A stretch of DNA of 5,195 nt from GCA-020348365 sp964347995 (GCA_964347995.1 CAYGBA010000083.1:1-5195); one strand, 5' to 3'; counted from the stretch's first letter, positions 1-4,959 are shown. Made by a program: numbers and translations. The notes: generated from the sequence alone by a model not told the origin.

Positions 1-30
1 GCAATAGATGGCCCTACGGGTGTGCTCAAA

Positions 31-699
31 TCACAGGTTGAGTGCAACTTCAAGTATCAACCAGATACCAACTACGAAAATAACTGACCCGGCCAACACT
101 TCCAGATGCCTTTCCACCTTTTCAAGCCTTGAGACATACTCGATTGCCCTGAGTGCTATAGAAGTCAGAACCACCATCATTCCAATAGTCGAAATGGCGT
201 AGCAGAGCATCACCCAGAAGGTCGTGGCTGCCCCATAAGGGATACTGGCAAGCAAGACGGGAATCAGGGTGAAGCAGGGTGCTATGCCCACTATAGCCAC
301 TATCCAAGTGCCCCACCCAACAACAGGCTTCTCCGCTGAACTGGAAGTATGCGTAGCGCGATTTGACCCGTGGGAATGCGAATGGCCTCCCTGCTTTCGC
401 TTCCATGAAACAAGCGCATAGGCTACCCCAAACGCCATCAGAAAAATCCCAGAAATGTACTGGGTGGACTCTGCTATGTATTGCGCAAATGCCACACTTG
501 CAAGCAGGGCTAGAACCCCGATGCCCATTGATACGGAGATGTGGATTATACCGGCAACTAGCGTGACCCCTGCCATTCTCTTGAGAGTCCAGTTTCGAGT
601 GCGTCCGATCATGGCCAACGGAATTTCATGATCGGGAACCAAGGTGTGGAGGATAGCGGCTACGATCGCGGAAATCACTAGCACTAATGTTGAATCCAT
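31..699 (-). CDS. NicO/RcnA/UreH-like membrane transporter, probably for nickel or cobalt
   Basis: A 222-residue protein with about six hydrophobic segments (roughly residues 3-24, 41-70, 80-98, 128-152, 157-185, 202-221). The first segment carries H18-x4-D23-H24, the spacing of the metal-binding H-x4-D-H signature of nickel/cobalt transporters, and a further histidine lies in the second segment (H53). A hydrophilic loop at 101-125 contains the His cluster GGHSHSHG, typical of RcnA/NicO-type proteins, and P141-C142 begins the second half. The family moves Ni2+/Co2+ across the cytoplasmic membrane; direction (uptake or efflux) cannot be read from sequence. The start at 699 is the first Met of the frame, with only a weak GGGAA six bases upstream and a TATA-like TTTTTATGG near 739-747. 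The length fits a short NicO or UreH-like protein; a TauE/SafE-type relative is the main alternative. Metal specificity is inference; no urease or hydrogenase gene is nearby. Confidence 0.72.
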   Translation of the reverse strand: MDSTLVLVISAIVAAILHTLVPDHEIPLAMIGRTRNWTLKRMAGVTLVAGIIHISVSMGIGVLALLASVAFAQYIAESTQYISGIFLMAFGVAYALVSWKRKQGGHSHSHGSNRATHTSSSAEKPVVGWGTWIVAIVGIAPCFTLIPVLLASIPYGAATTFWVMLCYAISTIGMMVVLTSIALRAIEYVSRLEKVERHLEVLAGSVIFVVGIWLILEVALNL

Positions 700-772
700 T
701 GTGAATTCCCAATTCTCTCAAAGATTCCCCTCAAGCAACCATAAAAACCTTGTTGATTTTGCACAAGCCAGC

Positions 773-826
773 ATCAACCTACTATATTTTCAGCTAGAAC
801 TCGATATGCTCCAAGTATGCGCCGGC
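773..826 (+). repeat. Dispersed direct repeat, copy 1
   Basis: This matches 4887-4940 over 54 bases with no gap at 42 positions (my hand count). The first 18 bases, ATCAACCTACTATATTTT, are identical. An 11-base variable block (791-801) follows, then the identical CGATATGC (802-809), a largely conserved stretch ending in GTA-N-GC, and the identical GCCGGC (821-826). The CTATATTTT core resembles an archaeal TATA box. Equal spacing of the conserved blocks suggests a functional element or a recent duplication, not chance. It could be a promoter, a mobile-element end or a small RNA gene. Confidence 0.8.
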
Positions 827-1083
827 GCGCCCCTTCCAGCCGGCTGCCGCTAGTACTTTTAGTACGTAAATCATCAGAGTTCCCACTAATTTTTATGGCC
901 TCCGTAGCACCCATATTATTAGTTGTAAACTTGTCGAATTGCGTACTAATTGTACTCATTGCGTTTACGCGCTTGTGCCGATTTTCCCTCACTGTCGAAC
1001 AGTTTTTATTTATAACCCTCGCTAGCGGATTGTGGGAGAGTATGCAGATTGTTGGAATTTCGGCACGACTCGTCCCGCGCGCG

Positions 1084-1091
1084 TATTTAAG
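1084..1091 (+). promoter_or_regulatory. TATA box for the gene at 1116
   Basis: TATTTAAG matches the archaeal TATA consensus, with its centre 28-29 bases before the ATG at 1116. Transcription would begin a few bases before the ATG, giving a nearly leaderless mRNA. That agrees with the absence of a good SD there. Directly upstream, where a purine-rich BRE is expected, the sequence is instead the CG tract at 1076-1083. Confidence 0.6.
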
Positions 1092-1115
1092 GCAGCAAGA
1101 AGATAAGTAAGAGCT

Positions 1116-1541
1116 ATGAAGAAGAAGTTTGTCCTAGTGACCGTTATAGTTATTGTTGTAGTCGTAGCCGGCTACTCAATATGGATTTACACGAATCATC
1201 TAGATTACTTGAGCAAGACCAAGCACGAAACGGACAGATGGGCAGTCATCATGGACTCGAAGGGAGACATCATAGCTGTCGAAACTACAAATGATGATAT
1301 CTGGAACACAATTGGTGGTTTACATCAGAACCAGACTCAGATGTGGATCGGTAGCATTGTAGAAAAATATGACAACAAATGGGGGTTCCGTTTCAACCCT
1401 GAAACTATCATCGTAGCACAGATTACTATTGAGGGAGCTCAATCAAACATTAGGGGGATAAGCGAAGACTTGGACTACTGGACGAATGTATGGACTAAAG
1501 AAACCTATGTTCTAGCCAAAGTAGTAGAAATACACGAATGA
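1116..1541 (+). CDS. Membrane-anchored extracytoplasmic protein of unknown function
   Basis: A 141-residue protein. Residues 1-4 are MKKK, followed by a very hydrophobic Val/Ile-rich segment (5-24) that should act as an uncleaved signal anchor, leaving about 115 residues outside the cell. The outer domain is rich in Trp, Ile and acidic residues (TQMWIGSIVEKYDNKWGFRF around 74-93; DLDYWTNVW around 118-126) and looks like a small folded alpha/beta domain. It has no cysteines or evident catalytic motif. I do not recognise a named family. The start is supported by the TATA box 29 bases upstream, and there is no strong SD. The gene ends 178 bases before the next one, which has its own promoter and SD, so the two are probably separate units although both products are exported. 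Confidence 0.8.
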   Translation: MKKKFVLVTVIVIVVVVAGYSIWIYTNHLDYLSKTKHETDRWAVIMDSKGDIIAVETTNDDIWNTIGGLHQNQTQMWIGSIVEKYDNKWGFRFNPETIIVAQITIEGAQSNIRGISEDLDYWTNVWTKETYVLAKVVEIHE

Positions 1542-1643
1542 AAAATCTAGGAGTTCGTTGCTACCTATGCGCGCGCCATAACATCACCGCAGAGACGCTG
1601 AAGTTTCGAGTATTTGGAGTGTGTTACTGTTATACCACAGTCA

Positions 1644-1663
1644 CACAGATTTAAGAGTCTGTG
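1644..1663 (+). promoter_or_regulatory. TATA box inside an inverted repeat (operator-like), promoter of the gene at 1720
   Basis: CACAGA (1644-1649) and TCTGTG (1658-1663) form a perfect 6-base inverted repeat. The 8 bases between them, TTTAAGAG, contain the likely TATA element (ATTTAAGA, 1649-1656). Transcription would start near 1677, leaving a leader of about 40 bases that contains the SD. A dyad centred on the TATA box is the classic place for a repressor that blocks TBP/TFB. A nearby half-site-like CACAG lies just upstream within TATACCACAGTCACACAG. Regulation is inferred from position only. Confidence 0.5.
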
Positions 1664-1701
1664 CCCCCCAAATGAACCTCGTTGACATTGCTAATAAGTT
1701 C

Positions 1702-1710
1702 AGGAGGTGA
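1702..1710 (+). promoter_or_regulatory. Strong Shine-Dalgarno site for the gene at 1720
   Basis: AGGAGGTGA is a full match to the complement of the archaeal 16S rRNA 3' end. It is followed by a 9-base spacer to the ATG at 1720. This fixes the start of the secreted protein. Confidence 0.85.
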
Positions 1711-1719
1711 GAAGATAGT

Positions 1720-2298
1720 ATGAGAAGAATTCTTAGTGTCGCCATAATTGTTGTCTTGGCGTTCGTTTTTGCTTCACCAGTCTTAGCCGCTCCCACATGG
1801 GACAAGAATCCTAGGGCCTTTGTACATGGAGCAGCTGTGGAACTAGATGGAGAAAGTTGGTATTTTGTAGGTCCTGGAAGCATTCCGCCACCTTTCAACG
1901 TGGTTGATGTCCCTGGACACACATGGACTCAGGATTCAAAGAACCCTTTCAAAGTGGTCGGAAGACATTACAATGTTGGTCCGTGGTTTGCTCCACCTGG
2001 AGCGCCCTGGTGGGCTACTGGTGAACCATATGGAGTAATGTTGTTCAAGGTTGATGGGATAATCGCGCCTTGGACTTGGGAAATCGCTGAAATGATGGCT
2101 GCGAAAGGGTACGTTCACTACCATGAGCTAGTTGATGCGGACGGTAACCACCATCCAGAGCTGGTTGTGTGGCTGAAACACACTGCCATCCGCTCCTTCG
2201 ATTTTAATGGCGGTCCAATGCCCGGAGCAGCCCATGACGTAACGCCAGGAATTGACTATGAGTTCATGCCAAATTGGATGGAGCCCTACGAACCATAA
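1720..2298 (+). CDS. Secreted His- and Trp-rich protein of unknown function
   Basis: A 192-residue protein with a Sec signal peptide: MRR, a hydrophobic core (4-20) and a small-residue cleavage region near SPVLA-A (about 23/24). The mature part has about nine histidines, including H67, H83, the cluster H133-Y-H135-E136, H144-H145 and H154, and many Trp, Pro and Gly residues (APPGAPWW at 91-98; PWTWEIAEMMAAKGYVHYHE region 117-136). The clustered His/Glu/Asp side chains could bind a metal, but no established motif is complete. It lacks cysteines and a C-terminal membrane anchor, so it is probably released or loosely wall-bound. It has its own TATA box and the best SD in the window, suggesting good expression, and a T-tract terminator follows. 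It reads as a conserved family of hypothetical secreted proteins; I cannot name one with confidence. Confidence 0.85.
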   Translation: MRRILSVAIIVVLAFVFASPVLAAPTWDKNPRAFVHGAAVELDGESWYFVGPGSIPPPFNVVDVPGHTWTQDSKNPFKVVGRHYNVGPWFAPPGAPWWATGEPYGVMLFKVDGIIAPWTWEIAEMMAAKGYVHYHELVDADGNHHPELVVWLKHTAIRSFDFNGGPMPGAAHDVTPGIDYEFMPNWMEPYEP

Positions 2299-2325
2299 AC
2301 AAGCCAGATAGTGCAAGCATCCGTT

Positions 2326-2337
2326 CCCCTCTTTTTT
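2326..2337 (+). terminator. T-tract terminator after the secreted-protein gene
   Basis: CCCCTCTTTTTT lies 28 bases after the stop at 2298. Archaeal RNA polymerase commonly terminates at such T runs on the coding strand without a hairpin. Confidence 0.5.
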
Positions 2338-2396
2338 GAAAACCCAATGCATACATTACATTGATTGGATGATATTAGATGGAGGTGAAAAGCTCG

Positions 2397-2483
2397 ATGG
2401 AACTTCTCATTTTTTTATTCAAGAGTGGATTACCCTTTGAAGAAATATCTAAAACTTCGCGCGCAGAAGATAATGTAACATAA
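2397..2483 (+). CDS. Possible 28-residue small protein or remnant of a longer gene
   Basis: A short frame, MELLIFLFKSGLPFEEISKT then SRAEDNVT and TAA. GGAGGTGA (2381-2388) stands 8 bases before the ATG, the same arrangement as the SD of the gene at 1720, which is hard to explain if nothing is translated. Two other in-frame starts exist (ATG 2379, GTG 2385), but they overlap the SD itself. The product has a hydrophobic first half and a polar tail; FKSGLPFEEI resembles the end of a helix and turn in longer proteins, so this may be the 5' remnant of a truncated gene. No TATA box is clear; an AT-rich stretch at 2350-2375 could serve. It is also low in GC, like the gene at 2525-2932. No function is assigned. 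Confidence 0.4.
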   Translation: MELLIFLFKSGLPFEEISKTSRAEDNVT

Positions 2484-2510
2484 AACAATGTTGAATTAGG
2501 GAAAATAGGA

Positions 2511-2526
2511 AAGCGCGCGCGTGCTT
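2511..2526 (-). terminator. GC-rich hairpin at the end of the minus-strand pair
   Basis: The 16 bases from AAGC to GCTT can fold into a 6-base-pair stem (one G-T pair on the plus strand) with a GCGC loop, overlapping the stop codon of the gene at 2525. On the minus strand it is followed by short T runs (TTTCCTATTTTCC). It is suggestive of a terminator or mRNA 3'-end structure, but the T tract is broken. Confidence 0.35.
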
Positions 2527-2932
2527 AATCTTCACTTTTGTATGAGTTCCACGCGTCTGCAATCATAAACATCGATGCAAGGAAAAAAATCGCAGAGTCT
2601 ATAGTTATCTGTCCATCTGGAAGTTGGATATTTCCTGGTTGGGCTGAAATCAAATCCCATTTAAAAAATGTCATAAAATGAACTATTGCGACACCATACA
2701 TAATCCAACCTACAAATCTTAAACCCGGAATCCCAATGATGTTCGATTCTTTTCTAATATTCTTGCCAGCTGAGTGTGCAAGTGGAACAGCAATTAAGAA
2801 TAACAATATTTTGGTGAAACAGGCAGCAGGATAAATTGCCAATTCAGTATAGTGAGTCGCATCAGCCACAATACCTAAAAAATAACCTACAATCGCAAAT
2901 ACTAAACTTAATAATATTTTGAGTTTAACCAT
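2525..2932 (-). CDS. Small four-helix membrane protein of unknown function
   Basis: A 135-residue protein with four predicted membrane helices (about 4-25, 36-54, 71-91, 109-127) and a short polar C-terminus ending KSED. The region between helices 3 and 4 (92-108) holds an amphipathic loop with PDG. It contains one cysteine and no recognised motif. Its start at 2932 lies five bases after the stop of the upstream gene (2938), so the two are probably co-transcribed and translationally coupled; there is no clear SD directly before it. Sampled 60-base blocks here are 33-38% GC, against 50-57% in the upstream neighbour, and Lys/Ile codons are AT-rich. That contrast within one apparent operon suggests separate origins. 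I do not recognise a family. Confidence 0.75.
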   Translation of the reverse strand: MVKLKILLSLVFAIVGYFLGIVADATHYTELAIYPAACFTKILLFLIAVPLAHSAGKNIRKESNIIGIPGLRFVGWIMYGVAIVHFMTFFKWDLISAQPGNIQLPDGQITIDSAIFFLASMFMIADAWNSYKSED

Positions 2933-2937
2933 CTTAT

Positions 2938-3399
2938 TTACACGTTCCCCGATGGTGGTTTTCTTGGGAAGAACCTCCTAATGGGAAGGAGGAGCCCCAC
3001 CAGCGATATGCTCGTAATCGGGATCCATGGCAGCATCAAGTTGAAGTCACCAAGAAGGACAGAGTCGAAGAGTCCTTGTCCCAACAAATTGGCAGGACAT
3101 AACCACAGGGTGTACCAAGCCCACCTTTCTCCCCTCCGGTAGCCCGTTAGGGTAATGGCTAAGACCATGAAGGACCAGGTCATCTTGAGCAGGCCCAGTG
3201 TCCCATATAGCCAACGAACCAACTCAGAGGCCACAGGGCTTGAAGCCTGGAGCTCACTCCAGGACATGTCTATGACACGTTGAGCGTCATCCTCAGCCAA
3301 TTCGCCCGGAAGGAATGCTTGGTAGAAGCCAACCACAACCCATAGCAATCCCAGACCTATGAATATCACCCACGCATACTTCTCGTATACCCGCATCAT
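2938..3399 (-). CDS. Small membrane protein of unknown function
   Basis: A 153-residue protein with four hydrophobic segments (about 8-29, 64-86, 93-117, 121-140) and a basic, proline-containing tail (RRFFPRKPPS). Helices 2 and 3 are joined by GYRRGERWAWY, a Trp/Arg loop seen in various small bacterial and archaeal membrane proteins of unknown role. The frame stays open upstream to 3579, but that extension reads antisense through the tRNA remnant and is not credible. I start it at the double ATG at 3399/3396 because GAGGT (3405-3409) lies 5 bases before the first. Candidate TATA elements on the minus strand lie at 3427-3436 and 3479-3487. It is the first gene of the pair with 2525-2932. No reaction or substrate can be assigned. 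Confidence 0.72.
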   Translation of the reverse strand: MMRVYEKYAWVIFIGLGLLWVVVGFYQAFLPGELAEDDAQRVIDMSWSELQASSPVASELVRWLYGTLGLLKMTWSFMVLAITLTGYRRGERWAWYTLWLCPANLLGQGLFDSVLLGDFNLMLPWIPITSISLVGLLLPIRRFFPRKPPSGNV

Positions 3400-3404
3400 C
3401 AGAA

Positions 3405-3409
3405 ACCTC
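3405..3409 (-). promoter_or_regulatory. Shine-Dalgarno site deciding the start at 3399
   Basis: On the minus strand GAGGT stands 5 bases before the ATG ATG pair at 3399/3396. It supports the short version of the downstream protein over the frame that extends into the tRNA remnant. Confidence 0.55.
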
Positions 3410-3478
3410 AGACATAGACCGAATCTAATGTATAAGAAACTTGCTCGGATAACCGCCTCGGACCAACCCTTAGAGGGC

Positions 3479-3487
3479 ATTAAATAT
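3479..3487. promoter_or_regulatory. TATA-like element, possibly bidirectional
   Basis: ATTAAATAT on the plus strand reads ATATTTAAT on the minus strand. On the plus strand it would start RNA near 3508, about 32 bases before the tRNA 3' fragment. On the minus strand it would start RNA near 3459, leaving a leader of about 60 bases with the GAGGT site intact before the gene at 3399. Which direction is used cannot be decided from sequence. Confidence 0.35.
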
Positions 3488-3539
3488 CGGGTTACGCATG
3501 TTACATCATAGGAAATCAACATGAAAAGTGCTGATTCCC

Positions 3540-3578
3540 GGCTGCGGGTCGTCGGTTCAAATCCGGCGGGCCCCACCA
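3540..3578 (+). pseudogene. 3' portion of a tRNA gene (T arm, acceptor strand, CCA) without a 5' half
   Basis: A T stem GTCGG (3551-3555), the loop TTCAAAT (3556-3562) and its partner CCGGC (3563-3567) form a canonical T arm. GGGCCCC (3568-3574) would be the 3' acceptor strand, followed by A (3575) and an encoded CCA (3576-3578). Before it, GGGTC (3546-3550) fits a standard 5-base variable loop, with GCTGC (3541-3545) as the 3' anticodon strand. Alternatively GGCTGCGGGTC is a longer variable arm and GCT at 3530-3532 would sit in an anticodon-like loop, but the partner strand GAAAA pairs poorly with TTCCC. The expected 5' acceptor strand GGGGCCC occurs nowhere in the window, so no complete tRNA can be drawn. 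The isotype is undetermined. It could be an att-site remnant of integration, a split-tRNA 3' half or decay. Confidence 0.75.
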
Positions 3579-3644
3579 CCGTGGTCGGGGGATAACAAGA
3601 GCCCGCCAGCCGCTAACTCCATTCGTAAACTTTCAAAACCCTAC

Positions 3645-3717
3645 GGATCCAACCTACCATACTTTTAGATGTCGCTTGGGAGCGTTATCATGTCCTTGGC
3701 TTGGGGATACGCGCACC
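3645..3717 (+). repeat. Dispersed repeat, degraded copy 3
   Basis: GGATC-C-AACCTACCATACTTT (from 3645) matches GGATCAACCTACTATATTTT of copy 2 at 18 of 20 positions with one inserted base. After a longer spacer, ATGTCCTTGG (3690-3699) resembles ATGCCCCTGG of copy 2, and TACGCGC (3708-3714) is identical to 4930-4936. The order and orientation are the same as in the other copies, but the spacing is stretched. It lies just upstream of the promoter of the iron-sulfur gene. Confidence 0.5.
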
Positions 3718-3724
3718 TATAGGA

Positions 3725-3734
3725 TTTATGTATA
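3725..3734 (+). promoter_or_regulatory. TATA box for the iron-sulfur protein gene
   Basis: TTTATGTATA is the best TATA match upstream of this gene. RNA would start near 3755, giving a leader of about 20 bases to the ATG at 3775 or about 45 bases to the ATG at 3799. Confidence 0.5.
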
Positions 3735-3798
3735 GGCTTCACTTGATAGAGCGTAAGGATCTACTATCTCAAAGATGTCAATAGAGAGGAAAGACGGC

Positions 3799-4848
3799 AT
3801 GAACGATGATGTTTATGAGCAGCTCGCAGGTGCTCTGGATAGACTCCCCAACTGCTTTCCCAGAACTCCATCGAATGTTGAGATTCTGATTCTTAAAAAG
3901 ATCTTCACATTAGAAGAGGCATTGTTAGCTAGTCAAATGCGAGGTAGCATGGAATTCCCTACCGTGATAGCTGAACGAGTGGGGCTTTCGGCTGAGGAGA
4001 CAAAGGCAAGTCTGACGAAGATGGCTAAGCGCGGTCTTGTATGGACTGACAAACGGGTCGAGAAGTTCAGATTGGCACCATTTGTAGTCGGAATTTACGA
4101 AGCGCAACTAGAAAACTTGGATCACGAACTCGCCCACCTTGTCGAGGAGTATTTCGAGGATGGAGGTGCAGTTGGAATCATGAAGCCGCAACCTGCATTG
4201 CATCGTGTTGTTCCAGCGCAAAAGGCAGTCAAATCTGAGTGGATTCTTCCTTATGATGATGTTAGAAAGATCCTGATGTCAGCCAAGAGCTTCCGTCTTC
4301 GCGATTGCATCTGTCGAGCACAACAAGACTACATTGGGCGTCAATGCAACTTTCCCGTGAGAATGTGTCTTAGCTTCTCCTCACTTGAGCGCTCCCCAAA
4401 TCCAAAAGACACTTCTCAGCAAGAAGCACTGGAAATTCTGGACAAAGCGGAAGAAATCGGTCTGGTTCACACAGTGAGCAATGTGATGAAAAGTCTTGGC
4501 TATGTCTGCAACTGCTGTGGGTGCTGTTGTGGCATACTTCGGGGAGTCACCGAGTTTGGAATAGAGAACTCGGTAGCTCACGCCAACTACTATGCTGTTA
4601 TTGATCCCGATTCCTGCCTTGGATGCAGGACGTGCATAGGCCGATGTCAGGTTCACGCAATTTCTGAACACGATGGAGTTGCTGTTGTGGACAGGAGCAA
4701 ATGTATCGGCTGTGGGCTGTGCGTTACAGGATGTCCTAATGATGTGGCTGTACTCCGTAGGAAGCCTGATAGTGAAATTGTTGACCCTCCTGCGGACTTC
4801 GAAACATGGGAGCATGAGCGCTTGGTGAACCGAGGTCTGACCGAGTAG
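3799..4848 (+). CDS. Winged-helix 4Fe-4S ferredoxin-type protein
   Basis: A 349-residue protein. Residues 1-95 are a helical leader and a winged-helix-like domain (VEILILKKIF; then AERVGLSAEETKASLTKMAK, with the RGLVW wing strand). Residues 96-160 link to a cysteine cluster C170-x-C172-R...C183...C190, then C237-x-C239-C240-x-C242-C243-C244, and last two ferredoxin motifs C-x2-C-x2-C-x3-C at 273-283 (followed by Q) and 302-312 (followed by P), which should hold two [4Fe-4S] clusters. The layout matches a family of archaeal and bacterial 4Fe-4S proteins of unknown partner. It probably transfers electrons or senses redox state in the cytoplasm, since no membrane segment or signal peptide is seen. 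I chose ATG 3799 because GAGAGG (3784-3789) lies 9 bases before it; ATG 3775, giving 8 more residues, remains possible. TAG stop at 4846. Confidence 0.85.
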   Translation: MNDDVYEQLAGALDRLPNCFPRTPSNVEILILKKIFTLEEALLASQMRGSMEFPTVIAERVGLSAEETKASLTKMAKRGLVWTDKRVEKFRLAPFVVGIYEAQLENLDHELAHLVEEYFEDGGAVGIMKPQPALHRVVPAQKAVKSEWILPYDDVRKILMSAKSFRLRDCICRAQQDYIGRQCNFPVRMCLSFSSLERSPNPKDTSQQEALEILDKAEEIGLVHTVSNVMKSLGYVCNCCGCCCGILRGVTEFGIENSVAHANYYAVIDPDSCLGCRTCIGRCQVHAISEHDGVAVVDRSKCIGCGLCVTGCPNDVAVLRRKPDSEIVDPPADFETWEHERLVNRGLTE

Positions 4849-4886
4849 TTACGTTGCAATAGACGTACGAACTGGAAATCTCAGGG

Positions 4887-4940
4887 ATCAACCTACTATA
4901 TTTTCCAGCGGTGCCCGATATGCCCCTGGTACGCGCCGGC
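4887..4940 (+). repeat. Dispersed direct repeat, copy 2
   Basis: The partner of 773-826: identical at the first 18 bases, at CGATATGC (4916-4923) and at GCCGGC (4935-4940). Within it CCAGCGG (4905-4911) and CCCCTGG (4923-4929) could form a stem with one mismatch around an 11-base loop, a fold poorly kept in copy 1. It lies 39 bases after the iron-sulfur gene and 50 bases before the next start. Confidence 0.8.
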
Positions 4941-4950
4941 ATGCAAACGT

Positions 4951-4959
4951 CATATTAAG
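4951..4959 (+). promoter_or_regulatory. Candidate TATA box for the gene at 4990
   Basis: CATATTAAG is AT-rich and centred about 34 bases before the ATG at 4990, compatible with a short leader. The TATA-like core of repeat copy 2 (4897-4904) is an alternative that would give a leader of about 60 bases. Confidence 0.4.

Larger units (their letters stand above)
700..1115. other. 416-base gap without a convincing gene
   Basis: This gap separates the divergent genes at 699 and 1116. It holds repeat copy 1 (773-826), a 6-base GC-rich inverted repeat (GCCGGC at 821-826 and 839-844, 12-base loop), two GTAC-N5-GTAC motifs (853-865 and 943-955), a CG tract (1076-1083) and the promoter of the gene at 1116. 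A 97-codon frame at 817-1110 is open, and its ATG lies about 30 bases after the TATA-like core of the repeat, as for a leaderless gene. However, its product is rich in Leu/Val/Ser/Arg with few acidic residues, it has no SD, and the ATG is not kept in the second repeat copy, so I do not call it a gene. Confidence 0.6.
3400..3798. other. 399-base divergent intergenic region
   Basis: This region separates the minus-strand membrane-protein pair from the plus-strand iron-sulfur gene. It contains the SD and candidate promoters of the minus gene, an AT-rich TATA-like element (3479-3487), the tRNA 3' fragment (3540-3578), the degraded repeat copy 3 (3645-3717) and the promoter of the iron-sulfur gene (3725-3734). 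No further protein gene is supported. Confidence 0.6.

Noticed and set aside
122..406. 94-codon minus-strand frame within the transporter gene
   Set aside because: It is a shadow in another frame of a well-supported membrane protein.
817..1110. 97-codon plus-strand frame starting 30 bases after the TATA-like core of repeat copy 1
   Set aside because: The position fits a leaderless gene, but the product has a non-protein-like composition, there is no SD, the ATG is ACG in copy 2, and the gene at 1116 has its own promoter inside its 3' end.
3400..3579. N-terminal extension of the membrane protein at 2938-3399 (about 60 extra residues)
   Set aside because: It reads antisense through the tRNA 3' fragment, a common source of false protein starts, and a SD-supported start exists at 3399.
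3579..3620. A 5' tRNA half after the 3' half, as in a circularly permuted tRNA
   Set aside because: The following bases (GTGGTCGGGGGATAAC) look D-arm-like, but no strand complementary to GGGCCCC is present and no anticodon arm can be closed.
4381..4815. 144-codon minus-strand frame opposite the iron-sulfur gene
   Set aside because: The plus strand encodes clear ferredoxin motifs here; the antisense product has no recognisable features.
773..4940. The two repeat copies as terminal repeats of one 4.1-kb transposon
   Set aside because: No transposase or integrase lies between them, a third copy lies inside, and no target-site duplication is visible at the outer edges.
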